Positions 19,277-28,228 of a stretch of 64,000 nt of DNA are shown here, in pieces. Both the position numbers and the translations under genes were made by a program. Position 1 is the stretch's first letter, and every line of letters begins with the position of its first letter. The DNA comes from an uncultured Holophaga sp. (GTDB taxonomy: Bacteria > Acidobacteriota > Holophagae > Holophagales > Holophagaceae): assembly GCF_963677305.1 (NCBI RefSeq), contig NZ_OY781925.1:619501-683500 (forward strand), written 5' to 3'. Under the pieces are notes generated by a model. The model was not told the origin of the DNA and did not search any database. It saw only the letters and a program-made list of their open reading frames with translations.

Positions 19277-21031
19277 GTGCAGATCAAGAGTCCCTGGTGG
19301 TGGAAGCTGGTGGCCCCGCACCGGAGGACTCTCCTGGCGGGGCTCGGGGCCACGGTGGTCTGCAGCGTGGCCGCCTCCTGGGTGCCCTATTGGTCCGGGC
19401 GTGCCGTCAAGGCCCTGGAGCAGGGGCAGTGGCACCGCTCCCGCCAGGCCCTCATCTGGATGCTGGTCTTCACGGCCGTCGCTGGCATCGGTCGCTACCT
19501 GATGCGCAACATCCTCATCGGGCTCTCCCGCACCGTCGAGCGGGAGCAGCGCGAGGAACTCTACGACTTCCTCCTCTCCCGCCCCTCCGCCTTCTATGAA
19601 CGCCAGCAGGTGGGGGATCTCATGAGCCGCATCGGGGACGATGTGAGCACCGTGCGCATGGCCACGGGACCGGGGATCATGAGCTTTCTGGCGACCCTCT
19701 CTCTCCTGCCCGTGACCCTGGGGCTCATGTTCCACACCAGCCCCTCCCTGGCGGTGGCGGTCCTGATCCCCTTCGGCTTCCTGGCGGCGGGCTTCTACGT
19801 GATCGGGCGATGGAGTCATGTCATCCAGCAGAAGATGCAGGTGGTCAACTCCCGCATCACGACCTTCAGCCACGAGGCCATCTCCGGGGAGCGGGTGGTC
19901 CAGGCCTTCGGGCTGGAGGAGGATCGGGTGCGGGAGTTCCAGGAACTCAGCGAGACCCATGCCCGCCTGAGCATCCGCCAGAGCGTCCTCTGGGGGGCCT
20001 ACGGCCCGGTGGCCATGCTCATGGGCGGGGTCTCCCTCCTGGCTCTGGTGGCCTACGGTGGCAGCCAGGTCCTGAAGGGGCGCCTGCACATCGGTGACCT
20101 GACGGCCTTCTCGGGCTATCTGGTGGCCCTGGGCTGGCCCATCATGTCCCTGGGCTGGGCGGCGAACCTCTTCCAGCGGGGCAGGGCGGGGCAGGAGCGG
20201 ATCGATGTGGTGCTGGCATCGCCGGAGCCCCCCCTGCCGCCCTTTGCCCACCCGGGGCTGCCGGGGGCCCCCCTGGCTCTGGAGGCGGTGGGGCTGGGTT
20301 CCCGCTTCGAATCGGGGCGGGGGCTGGGGCCCCTCGATCTCAGGCTGGCCGCCGGAGGCAGTCTGGCGGTGGTGGGGGGCATCGGCTCGGGCAAGACCAT
20401 CCTGCTCCAGCTTCTGGCGGGACTCAGGAAACCCGGCCAGGGGCAGCTCTGGGTGGATGGGCGGGTGCTGGACAGGGAGGGGTTGCGGCTCCACTGGGCC
20501 GGGATCGGCTGGGTGCCCCAGGAGGCCTTCCTCTTCTCGGCGACCCTCCGGGAGAACCTCGCCCTGGGGCGTCCGGACGCTCCCGAAGAGGAACTTTGGG
20601 AGGTGGCCCGCGTGGTCTGCCTGGATGACCTGATCCGCCGTCTTCCCATGGGCCTTGACACGGTGGTGGGGGAGCGGGGCGTAGTCCTCAGCGGCGGGGA
20701 GCGCCAGCGCACGGCCCTGGCCAGGGCGCTCCTGCGGCGCCCCCGCCTGCTCCTCCTGGACGATGCGCTAAGTGCCGTGGACGCTGATACCGAGAGCCGC
20801 ATCCTCGAGAACCTCCGGGGCTTCCTGGGGCAGGCCACCCTGGTCCTCACCACCCACCGGGTCTTCGTGGCGGATCTCTGCGAGCAGGTGGTGGTGCTGG
20901 AGGAGGGGCGGATCATCCAGCATGGCAGTGCCCGGGAGCTCACCCAGGTCCCCGGTGCCTTCGCCCGTCTCCGCACCCTCCAGAGCCTGGAACGCTCCCT
21001 GGAGGCTCCGGAGGGGGCGGGGCAGAGCTGA
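19277..21031 (+). CDS. ABC exporter half-transporter (membrane + ATPase domains)
   Basis: 584 residues beginning at GTG 19277, chosen because GGAGG lies 7 bases upstream. Six membrane helices fill about residues 1-310. The ATPase domain has Walker A GGIGSGKTILLQLLAG near residue 370, signature LSGGERQRTALARA, Walker B RLLLLDDALSAVD and switch His in TTHRVF. After Walker B the usual catalytic Glu is Asp (LLDDA), as in MdlA-like and TM287-like subunits of heterodimeric exporters, where one ATP site is degenerate. A partner subunit is therefore expected but is not adjacent. Substrate unknown; lipid or drug export is typical. Confidence 0.88.
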   Translation: MQIKSPWWWKLVAPHRRTLLAGLGATVVCSVAASWVPYWSGRAVKALEQGQWHRSRQALIWMLVFTAVAGIGRYLMRNILIGLSRTVEREQREELYDFLLSRPSAFYERQQVGDLMSRIGDDVSTVRMATGPGIMSFLATLSLLPVTLGLMFHTSPSLAVAVLIPFGFLAAGFYVIGRWSHVIQQKMQVVNSRITTFSHEAISGERVVQAFGLEEDRVREFQELSETHARLSIRQSVLWGAYGPVAMLMGGVSLLALVAYGGSQVLKGRLHIGDLTAFSGYLVALGWPIMSLGWAANLFQRGRAGQERIDVVLASPEPPLPPFAHPGLPGAPLALEAVGLGSRFESGRGLGPLDLRLAAGGSLAVVGGIGSGKTILLQLLAGLRKPGQGQLWVDGRVLDREGLRLHWAGIGWVPQEAFLFSATLRENLALGRPDAPEEELWEVARVVCLDDLIRRLPMGLDTVVGERGVVLSGGERQRTALARALLRRPRLLLLDDALSAVDADTESRILENLRGFLGQATLVLTTHRVFVADLCEQVVVLEEGRIIQHGSARELTQVPGAFARLRTLQSLERSLEAPEGAGQS

Positions 21032-21041
21032 CCCGGGCCTG

Positions 21042-21545
21042 CTAATTTTCGCTCGGCGCGGGCAGCTCATCCGGCGCGACAGCGGGTTCCCGGGAGGGGA
21101 TGAAGGAGAGGACGCATACCGCGAGGGCGGCAAGCAGGGCGAGCCAGTAGCCGAACTCCCATTGAAGGCTCAGCAGCTCCGGTCCCTGCTTGAGGGCACT
21201 CTGTTCTAGTCTCGCCTTCACCAGGAGCAGGGCCAGGAGGCTGAGAAGAGAGCCCACCGCCGTCGCCGCCTTGCCCGCCCTGCCCCGCAGAAAGGAGAGG
21301 CCCAGGCTGAGGATGCCCAGCAGGCAGGCCAGGGCGGCCAGAGGTTCGCCGGGGACCTTCTCCTTCTGGACCTCTCCGGTCATGGGATTGGGCAGGGTCA
21401 GGTTCGTACCGGCGGCCACCTGGACGCCACTCATGGTCATGAGTCTGGTCCCGCTGCAGCTCAGGGTGAGGAAGGGCATCAGGAAGGCCAGGAGGAAGAG
21501 GATGAGCAGGCCGTGTCTGGACCTGCGATTGCTTTTTGCCTTCAT
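21042..21545 (-). CDS. Small membrane protein of unknown function
   Basis: 167 residues from ATG 21545, which has an AAGGAG ribosome site at good distance; the upstream ATG at 21587 would add 14 residues. A basic N-terminus (KAKSNRRSRHG) precedes a hydrophobic segment (LLILFLLAFLMPFLTLSC) that could be a membrane anchor or signal. A ~45-residue polar loop containing NPMTGEVQKEKVPGEP follows, then three membrane helices at about residues 70-90, 95-115 and 130-150. I recognise no family. The upstream 60 bases are AT-rich, consistent with its own promoter. Confidence 0.65.
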   Translation of the reverse strand: MKAKSNRRSRHGLLILFLLAFLMPFLTLSCSGTRLMTMSGVQVAAGTNLTLPNPMTGEVQKEKVPGEPLAALACLLGILSLGLSFLRGRAGKAATAVGSLLSLLALLLVKARLEQSALKQGPELLSLQWEFGYWLALLAALAVCVLSFIPSREPAVAPDELPAPSEN

Positions 21546-21760
21546 GGGGACTCCTTCAAGGGGTAAGCGTGCCTTGTTGTAAAACAATTTATAAAATAGA
21601 GGTACGCATGAGCCCTGTCAAATGGCCACGATGGGACACAGGATCCCTGCATATGTGACCTTTTGCTGCGCCACGGGCAGCCCCGGATGGCCCCGGGGCT
21701 CCTTCATGGTTCATGAGGCCTTTGGGGGTGAGGGGTGAACGAATGGGGTGGATGGCCCCG

Positions 21761-22216
21761 TCAGTCCCGCTCGCCCTTCCGGATGCGGTCCATCTCCCGC
21801 TTGTGCTCCCGTTCCTTGAGGGCCTCGCGCTTGTCGCCCATGGTCTTGCCCTCGGCCAGAGCGATCTTCACCTTGATCAGGCCCTTGGGGGTCAGGTAGA
21901 TGGCCAGGGGGACCACCGTGAAGCCCTTCCGCTCGGCCTTGGTGACGATCCGGTTGATCTCGGCCCGGTTCAGCAGGAGCTTGCGGGGGCGCAGGGGATC
22001 ATGGTTGGCGTAGGTGCCGAAGGCGTAGGGCTGGATGTTGGCCTGCTTGAGCCAGAGTTCATGGCCGGAGATGTCGACGTAGGCGTCCTGGAGCTGCCCC
22101 TTCCCCGCCCTGAGGGACTTGACCTCTGTGCCCTGGAGGGCGATCCCGGCCTCCCAGGTCTCCACGATGTGATAGGCATGCAGAGCCTTGCGGTTCCTGA
22201 CCAGATCCTCGCTCAT
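21761..22216 (-). CDS. smpB: SsrA-binding protein SmpB
   Basis: The 151-residue tmRNA partner used in trans-translation of stalled ribosomes. Characteristic segments are RNRKALHAYHIVETWEAGI at the N-terminus, LQGTEVKSLRAGK near residue 30, the DPLRPRKLLLNRAEI region and the basic C-terminal tail that inserts into the decoding site (KREMDRIRKGERD). Start ATG 22216 overlaps the stop of the upstream dedA gene (ATGA), so they form an operon. I see no ssrA (tmRNA) gene in the flanking 200 bases. Confidence 0.95.
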   Translation of the reverse strand: MSEDLVRNRKALHAYHIVETWEAGIALQGTEVKSLRAGKGQLQDAYVDISGHELWLKQANIQPYAFGTYANHDPLRPRKLLLNRAEINRIVTKAERKGFTVVPLAIYLTPKGLIKVKIALAEGKTMGDKREALKEREHKREMDRIRKGERD

Positions 22217-22869
22217 GCGGCCGCCTTGCGCCGGGCGCGCAGAAACTCGATGAGGGCCGGCAGGACCGAGATCACGATGATGGCGACGATGACGGACTCG
22301 AAATGCATGCGGACCCAGGTGATGCCCCCGAAGAGGCGTCCGGCGATCATGAGCAGGGCCACCCAGAGGATGGCGCCCGTGACGTTGAAGAGGGCGAAGT
22401 GGCGGTAGCTCATCCTGCCGATGCCCGCCACGAAGGGGGCGAAGGTGCGGATGATGGGAACGAAGCGGGCCAGGATGATGGTCTTGCCACCATACTTCTC
22501 ATAGAAGGCGTGGGCGGCCATGAGGTGCTTGCGGTTGAGCCAGCGGCCACCCTCGTTGTGGAAGACTGCGGGGCCCAGTCGGGCACCGATGGCATAGTTG
22601 ACCGCATCCCCCAGGACGGCGGCCAGGACCATGAGCCCACCCAGGAACCAGAGGTTCAGCGGGCTGTTGGGGAGGGCCCCCAGGGCCCCCATGGCGAAGA
22701 GGAGGCTGTCCCCGGGCAGGAAGGGCAGGATGACCAGGCCCGTCTCGCAGAAGACGATGGCGAAGAGAACCGCGTACAGCCAGCCGTCCAGCTGGCCCGC
22801 CAGGAGGTTCAGGGATTCGGGGTTGGTCAGGCGGCGGAGGAAGTCCAGCACTGTGTGGAGCAGGTTCAT
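22213..22869 (-). CDS. DedA family membrane protein
   Basis: 218 residues from ATG 22869 with an AAGGA site six bases upstream; longer in-frame extensions are not protein-like. The conserved DedA/SNARE-associated region shows LPFLPGDSLLFAMGALG, the acidic/basic reentrant segment, ARFVPIIRTFAPFVAGIG and a final helix GAILWVALLMIAG. DedA proteins sit in the inner membrane; recent work links members to flipping of undecaprenyl phosphate or phosphatidylethanolamine. Which lipid this one handles cannot be told from sequence. It precedes smpB with a 4-base overlap. Confidence 0.9.
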   Translation of the reverse strand: MNLLHTVLDFLRRLTNPESLNLLAGQLDGWLYAVLFAIVFCETGLVILPFLPGDSLLFAMGALGALPNSPLNLWFLGGLMVLAAVLGDAVNYAIGARLGPAVFHNEGGRWLNRKHLMAAHAFYEKYGGKTIILARFVPIIRTFAPFVAGIGRMSYRHFALFNVTGAILWVALLMIAGRLFGGITWVRMHFESVIVAIIVISVLPALIEFLRARRKAAA

Positions 22870-23041
22870 GAAAGTCCTTGGGCACCCGGGGGCGCAGTGT
22901 CCAGGGTAGCCCAGGACCTCATGCCGTCCAAACCGGGACGGCACTTGGGCCTTTTCGAGGCTCCATCCGGCGGTGACCGGGTGGCAATGGACGCCAAATA
23001 GGCTACCTTGGACCTGCCTTGCTCCCTCCCATGGAGGTAAC

Positions 23042-25576
23042 GTGACCCTCGCCCGTTCCATGACACTCTCCCAGTGCCTCGGCCTGCTGTTCGCCTGCGG
23101 GGGGCTCGCGTTCCCGGTCCGGGCCGGGGAGGCCAGGACCCTCCTCTCCGGCACCGTCTCAAGTCGCCTGCAGGGGCTGCAGCCCGTCGCCGAGGCCCCG
23201 GATGCCCTGGTGCTGGACGGGATGACCCTCTGCCTGAAGCGCAGCGAAGCCTCCCAGGCCGCCCTGGAGACCTTCCTGACGGAGCTGCAGGACCCCAAGT
23301 CCGCGAACTACCACCAGTGGCTGAGCCCCGAGGCTTTCGGGCAGCGCTTCGGGGCCTCCCAGGAGGACCTCGATGCCGTCACCGCCTGGCTCGTGTCCCA
23401 GGGCTTCTCGGTCGACAGCATCTCGCCGGGGCGCATGAGCATCTCCTTCTCCGGTACCAAGGCCACCATCGAGAAGGCCTTCCAGACCAGGCTCATGTAC
23501 TACGAAGTGGACGGCACTCTGCGGCACGCCAACGCCAGCTCGGTATCCATCCCCAGTGCCCTGGCGGACAAGGTGGCCGGTCCCCTGCCCCTGACGGACA
23601 TTCCCCACCTCAAGGCCCACAAACCCAGGCTGGTCAAGCAGGTCGACCCGGCCTACACCACGAGCGGAGGCTCCCATTACCTCGGCCCGGGAGACTTTGC
23701 GGTGATCTACGACACGGCCAGTCTCCTCAGCGCGGGGACCACAGGGAGCGGGGTCAGCATCGCCATTGCGGGGCGCTCCAACATCACCGCTTCAGATGTG
23801 AGCACCTTCCGGACCTACTTCGGTCTGCCCACCAAACAGCCCACCGTCACGCTGGTGAACACGGACCCCGGCATCGCCGATGATGCCGATGAGGCTCTCC
23901 TGGATGTGACCTGGGCGGGGGCCGTGGCCACCCAAGCCAACATCAAGCTGGTGATCGCTTCATCGACCTCCAGCATGGACGGGGTTGACCTGGCCTGCCA
24001 ATACATCGTGCAGCACAACTCGGCCCCCATCCTCTCGCTGAGCTACGGCTCCTGCGAGTCGGACATGACCGGCTCCACCAGCAGCGGATCGACCTACAAC
24101 ACCTGGTACCAGAACCTCTGGTCCCAGGCGGCGGCGGAGGGCATCACGGTCTGCGTCTCCACGGGGGACAGCGGGGCCGCGGGCTGCGACTCCGGCTCGG
24201 ACTCCACCGGGAGTGGCGCGGCCATCAACGGACTGGCCTCCACGCCCTACAACGTGGCGGTGGGCGGCACCCAGTTCAGCGAGGGCACCGGCAGCTACTG
24301 GGATACGAGCAACAGCTCCACCTACACCTCGGCCCTGAGCTACATCCCCGAGGTCCCCTGGAACGAGAGCGCCTATGCGACGGGGACAACGTCGGACGGT
24401 CTCTGGGCCACCGGGGGCGGCAGCTCCATCATCTGGTCCAAGCCCTCCTGGCAGGTGGTGACGGGGGATCTGTCGTCAGGCATGAGGGACATCCCCGATG
24501 TCTCTCTGAGCGCCGCCGGGCATGACGGTTACCTGGTCTACGACTCCAACTATGGCTCCGGGACCTGGTACGTCTTCTCCGGGACCTCGGCCTCGGCCCC
24601 CTCCTTCGCGGGCATCATGGCCCTGATCGTCCAGACCTACGGCAACCAGGGCAACGCCAACGAGGTGCTCTACCCCCTGGGGCGGACCCAGTACAACAGC
24701 GGGAGCCTTTCCGTCTTTCACGACGTCACCACCGGTGACAACACGGTGACCGGCGTGACGGGCTTCAGTGCCTGCACGGGGTACGACCGGGCCACCGGGC
24801 TGGGCAGCGTGGATGCCGCGGCCCTGGTCTCCAAGTGGGAGAGCGCCTCCAGCACCACCCCGCCCTCCATCACCTCCCAGCCGGCCAGTGTCACGGCAAG
24901 CTCCGGCAGCACGGCCACCTTCTCGGTCACGGCCTCCGGGACAGGGACCCTGAGCTACCAGTGGCAGGTCTCTACGGACAGCGGCGCCACCTGGGCCAGT
25001 GTGGCGGACGGCACGGGGGGCACCACCAGCAGCTACACCACCGCCACTCTGGGGACCGCTGAGAACGGCTGCCTCTACCGGGTGAAGGTCACGGACACCT
25101 ACGGGACCAGCACCAGCTCCACGGCCCTCCTCACGGTCACCGACAGCTCCTCCTCCGTAGGCATCACCGCCTCCACCAGTGCCGCAGCAGCGGTGCTGGG
25201 AAAGACCCTGACCCTGAGCGCCACCGTGACCGGCAGCACCAATACGGGTGTCACCTGGGCCGCCACGGGGGGAACCCTCAGTGCCACCAGTGGCAGCTCG
25301 GTGGTCTGGACGGCACCTTCCACCGCCGGATCCTATACCGTCACAGCCACCAGCCAGGCCGACACCAGCAAGACTTCCACCCTCACTCTGGCGGCCAAGA
25401 CCCTCAACCTCAACAGCGACTCGGTCACCGGGGATGTGCTCGATCTGGCGCTGATGGCCCGGGCCTACGGGACCTCCGAGGGGGGTACCAACTGGGTGTC
25501 GGGGGCGGACCTGAATGGAGATGCCTCCGTGGATGAAACGGACTTGAACACCTTCCTCGATCTTGCGGGATTCTGA
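23042..25576 (+). CDS. Secreted S53 (sedolisin/kumamolisin) peptidase with Ig-like and dockerin-like modules
   Basis: 844 residues from GTG 23042 (GGAGG four bases upstream; ATG 23060 is an alternative). A signal peptide (to about 28) precedes a pro-kumamolisin activation domain (about 35-195) and the S53 catalytic domain (about 210-600). The catalytic Glu284 and Asp288 lie in [11 protein letters not shown], the oxyanion Asp376 in STGDSGAAG, and the Ser516 nucleophile in SGTSASAP. Two Ig-like domains follow (about 603-700 and 705-785). The last ~55 residues form a dockerin-like pair: a degenerate first half ([14 protein letters not shown]) and a perfect EF-hand loop [12 protein letters not shown]. 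The enzyme is expected to be a secreted, acid-active endopeptidase after self-cleavage of the propeptide. The lipoprotein gene follows at once. Confidence 0.88.
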   Translation: MTLARSMTLSQCLGLLFACGGLAFPVRAGEARTLLSGTVSSRLQGLQPVAEAPDALVLDGMTLCLKRSEASQAALETFLTELQDPKSANYHQWLSPEAFGQRFGASQEDLDAVTAWLVSQGFSVDSISPGRMSISFSGTKATIEKAFQTRLMYYEVDGTLRHANASSVSIPSALADKVAGPLPLTDIPHLKAHKPRLVKQVDPAYTTSGGSHYLGPGDFAVIYDTASLLSAGTTGSGVSIAIAGRSNITASDVSTFRTYFGLPTKQPTVTLVNTDPGIADDADEALLDVTWAGAVATQANIKLVIASSTSSMDGVDLACQYIVQHNSAPILSLSYGSCESDMTGSTSSGSTYNTWYQNLWSQAAAEGITVCVSTGDSGAAGCDSGSDSTGSGAAINGLASTPYNVAVGGTQFSEGTGSYWDTSNSSTYTSALSYIPEVPWNESAYATGTTSDGLWATGGGSSIIWSKPSWQVVTGDLSSGMRDIPDVSLSAAGHDGYLVYDSNYGSGTWYVFSGTSASAPSFAGIMALIVQTYGNQGNANEVLYPLGRTQYNSGSLSVFHDVTTGDNTVTGVTGFSACTGYDRATGLGSVDAAALVSKWESASSTTPPSITSQPASVTASSGSTATFSVTASGTGTLSYQWQVSTDSGATWASVADGTGGTTSSYTTATLGTAENGCLYRVKVTDTYGTSTSSTALLTVTDSSSSVGITASTSAAAAVLGKTLTLSATVTGSTNTGVTWAATGGTLSATSGSSVVWTAPSTAGSYTVTATSQADTSKTSTLTLAAKTLNLNSDSVTGDVLDLALMARAYGTSEGGTNWVSGADLNGDASVDETDLNTFLDLAGF

Positions 25577-25587
25577 TGGGAGCCGCC

Positions 25588-26157
25588 ATGCGCCTGACCA
25601 AGACCCTGGGAATGCCGGTCCTCCTCAGCCTGGCCCTGGCCTGCGGAGGGGGTGGAGGGGGCTCCTCCAGCAGCTCCAGCTCCAGCTCCACCACCGCCAC
25701 GACCCTGACCTACACTGACCCGAGCTCCGGGACCTACCGGCTCATCAAGGATTCCAGCTCCACCTCCAGTCACCTGGTGCTGGATCTGGTGGGTCCGGCC
25801 ACCAGCCTGAGCGGAGTGGGTTTCTACCTCACGGCCGACAGCAGTCTGGCCACCTGGGGCTCGGTGGGCTCGGGGTTGGCCACTTCCGCCGCCTTCTCCA
25901 GCCCCCTGCTGAAGACCAAGTCCAGCAGCGGGACCCTCCAGGTGGGCATCTACCAGGAGGGGACCACCGCAGCCATTACCCCCACCACGAGTACGGTGCT
26001 GGCCCAGGTGGCCCTGGACTTGGTGAGCGGGACCAGCAGCGGCAGCTCCGTGACCTTGACGGCCCCCTCCGGCAAGGCCCTGATCCTCAATGCCCCCGGG
26101 AGCAGCAGCGCCACCACGGCCATCACCATCACGGTGGGGACCCTGACGGCCCAGTAG
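25588..26157 (+). CDS. Ser-rich lipoprotein with cohesin-like beta-sandwich pattern
   Basis: 189 residues from ATG 25588, which has a GGGAG site five bases upstream; ATG 25576 overlaps the peptidase stop and is also possible. A signal ends at LALAC, a near-consensus lipobox, followed by a Gly/Ser linker. The rest is beta-rich: [19 protein letters not shown], then [10 protein letters not shown] and [12 protein letters not shown], ending in a strand [10 protein letters not shown]. Strand order and spacing resemble cohesin modules (the [10 protein letters not shown] part corresponds to the family's 'GFxxxLxYDP' strand). This is pattern resemblance only. Being co-transcribed with a dockerin-like peptidase makes a surface anchor an attractive role. 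Confidence 0.6.
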   Translation: MRLTKTLGMPVLLSLALACGGGGGGSSSSSSSSSTTATTLTYTDPSSGTYRLIKDSSSTSSHLVLDLVGPATSLSGVGFYLTADSSLATWGSVGSGLATSAAFSSPLLKTKSSSGTLQVGIYQEGTTAAITPTTSTVLAQVALDLVSGTSSGSSVTLTAPSGKALILNAPGSSSATTAITITVGTLTAQ

Positions 26158-27336
26158 TCAGACAAAGACCCCCAGCACGGCGTTGCTCATGAGCCTGCCC
26201 TTGGGGCTCAGCTTCAGCTGTGCCCCCTCCCGCAGCAGCAGCCCGGCTTTGCTGCAGCGCTCGAGCCCGCGCTCCCAGCCGTCCACCAGACCTTCCAGCC
26301 CCTTGGCGCGGGCTGTGGCCCGCAGGGCCCCCCAGTCCACTCCGGAAGCCATCCGGAGGCCCAGGAGGGGGATCTCGGCCAGCGCCTCCCCGGGGCTGAG
26401 CTCCTGGCACTCGGAGGGTTCGCTTCCGGCGAGCCAGGACTGGAGATCCTCGGCCTCGGTCCAGCGGAGGGTGCCCACCTGACTGGCGGCACTGGGGCCC
26501 AGGCCCAGATAGGGGCGGCGCTCCCAGTAGCGGGTGTTGTGGCGGGACTCCGCCCCGGCTCGGGCGTAGTTGCTGATCTCGTAGGGCAGGAGCCCGAGGC
26601 GGGGCAGGGCCTCCTGCAGATGCTCGAAGGCGTCGGCCACCTCGTCGTCGGAAGGCAGGCTCAGGCGCCCCGCATCAACGGCGTGCCTGAGGGGGCAGTC
26701 CTTGTCCAGGTCCAGCATGTAGATGGAGAGGTGCTCTGCCCCGGCCTCCACCAGGGCCCCGGCATCCTCCAGGATGCGGCTGTGATCCTGCCCGGGGACG
26801 CCCAGCATGAGATCGCCGCTGAGGCGGCGGAAGCCGGCCTCGCGGGCCATGGCCAGGGCGCCCAGGGCCTCCTCCGGATTGTGCCCCCGCCCCAGGCGCC
26901 TCAGGAGGGCCGGGTCGAGGGTCTGGACCCCCAGGCTGAGGCGGTTCCAGCCGAGCTCCAGGGCCCGCTCCAGCCAGGCCGGGCTGAGGGTGCCCGGGTT
27001 GGCCTCGAGGGTGGCCTCGGTCAGGGGGGCAAGGTCGAAGCTCCGCCGGATGGCCCCTGTGATCCGCGTGAGGACCTCTGTCGGCAGCAGAGAGGGGGTC
27101 CCCCCCCCCAGGTAGAGGGTGTCCAGGCCAGGTCGCTCCAGAGCCTCTCCCCAGGCCCCCAGCTCAAGCACCAGTCTCTCTGCGAAGGGGGTGAGGAGGC
27201 CGGACTCGGTGGTGGAGGTGAAGGAACAGTAGCTGCAGCGGGAGCGGCAGAAGGGGACGTGGAGATAGAGTCCCAGGGGCTCAGCCCGGACGGCCTGCCT
27301 GAGGCCGTCCAGGTGCGGGGCCAGGGCCGCCTTCAA
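26158..27336 (-). CDS. hemW: Heme chaperone HemW-like radical SAM protein
   Basis: 392 residues. The radical SAM signature PFCRSRCSYCSF (C-x3-C-x2-C) lies near residue 28 and is followed by GGGTPSLL near residue 78, both typical of the HemN/HemW family. The shortened N-terminus without the extra HemN residues and the C-terminal HemN_C domain favour HemW, the heme-binding chaperone, over coproporphyrinogen dehydrogenase; older annotation would call it an oxygen-independent coproporphyrinogen III oxidase-like protein. The start overlaps the panC stop by four bases (27333-27336), so it is the last gene of the pan cluster. Confidence 0.88.
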   Translation of the reverse strand: MKAALAPHLDGLRQAVRAEPLGLYLHVPFCRSRCSYCSFTSTTESGLLTPFAERLVLELGAWGEALERPGLDTLYLGGGTPSLLPTEVLTRITGAIRRSFDLAPLTEATLEANPGTLSPAWLERALELGWNRLSLGVQTLDPALLRRLGRGHNPEEALGALAMAREAGFRRLSGDLMLGVPGQDHSRILEDAGALVEAGAEHLSIYMLDLDKDCPLRHAVDAGRLSLPSDDEVADAFEHLQEALPRLGLLPYEISNYARAGAESRHNTRYWERRPYLGLGPSAASQVGTLRWTEAEDLQSWLAGSEPSECQELSPGEALAEIPLLGLRMASGVDWGALRATARAKGLEGLVDGWERGLERCSKAGLLLREGAQLKLSPKGRLMSNAVLGVFV

Positions 27337-28214
27337 TCCGCCTGGTGGCTGATGAAGTGGGAGGTGCCACCGGAGGGGGAGAGGAGCACGTTGTCGATGA
27401 GCCGGGTCTTCCCCACCATGGCCGCCACGGCGATGACCGCCGAGCGGCTGATCTCGTAGCTCACAGGCTCCAGGGTGATGGCGTCCACCAGTTCGCAGTA
27501 GTGGATCTCATCCAGCCCCTTGAGCTCGTTGCGCACCAGCCCGACGAGGGGCTCCACCCGACGGGCCCCCTCCTTGAAGGACTGCTCAGCCTTCAGGAGG
27601 CCGCGGCTGATGGCCAGGGCCCGCTCACGCTCTTCGGGGCTCAGGTAGGTGTTCCGGGAGCTCATGGCGAGCCCGTCGCTCTCCCGGATGGTGGGCGCGG
27701 CGATGATGTTCACCGGCAGGTTCAGGTCCTTCACCAGACGCTGGATGATGGCTACCTGCTGGAAGTCCTTCTGGCCGAAGAAGGCCAGGTCGGGCTGGAC
27801 CATGTTGAAGAGCTTGGTCACCACCGTGGCCACGCCGCGGAAGTGGCCGGGGCGGAACTCGCCGCAGAGGATGCTGCCCATGGACCCGGGATCGACAAAA
27901 GTGCTGAATCCAGTGGGGTAGACCTCGGAGGGCTCGGGCATGAAGAGGATCTTCACCCCGTTGCGGAGGCAGAGGTTCTGGTCCCGCTCGGGATCCCGCG
28001 GGTACTGGGCGAAGTCTTCGCTGGGGCCGAACTGGGTGGGATTGACGAAGATGGAGACCACGGGGCAGTCGCATCGCGCGACGCACTGCTTGATCAGGCT
28101 GGCGTGCCCCTCATGCAGGTACCCCATGGTGGGGACGAATCCGATGGTCTTGCCCTTCTCCCGCACGGCCTTCAGGGCGGTGCGGAGTTCGGGGATGGTG
28201 CGGATGATGCGCAT
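27333..28214 (-). CDS. panC: Pantothenate synthetase PanC
   Basis: Condenses pantoate and beta-alanine with ATP in the final step of pantothenate synthesis. 293 residues from ATG 28214; 14 residues upstream in frame are not conserved. The motifs are FVPTMGYLHEGHASLI near residue 25 (the HIGH-like nucleotide site), SIFVNPTQFGPSED near residue 60, FFGQKDFQQ near residue 150 and MSSRNTYL near residue 185. It lies 14 bases after panB and overlaps hemW, making panB-panC-hemW one transcription unit. PanD is encoded about 19 kb away. Confidence 0.95.
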   Translation of the reverse strand: MRIIRTIPELRTALKAVREKGKTIGFVPTMGYLHEGHASLIKQCVARCDCPVVSIFVNPTQFGPSEDFAQYPRDPERDQNLCLRNGVKILFMPEPSEVYPTGFSTFVDPGSMGSILCGEFRPGHFRGVATVVTKLFNMVQPDLAFFGQKDFQQVAIIQRLVKDLNLPVNIIAAPTIRESDGLAMSSRNTYLSPEERERALAISRGLLKAEQSFKEGARRVEPLVGLVRNELKGLDEIHYCELVDAITLEPVSYEISRSAVIAVAAMVGKTRLIDNVLLSPSGGTSHFISHQAD

Positions 28215-28228
28215 GAGGGGGGGGACTC

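Noticed and set aside
21588..21760. Possible tmRNA (ssrA) near smpB
   Set aside because: The gap is too short and lacks the tRNA-like Ala acceptor ends and a tag reading frame.
25640..25700. Gly/Ser codon repeats after the lipobox as a mobile or satellite repeat
   Set aside because: The repeated GGC/AGC codons encode an ordinary flexible lipoprotein linker.
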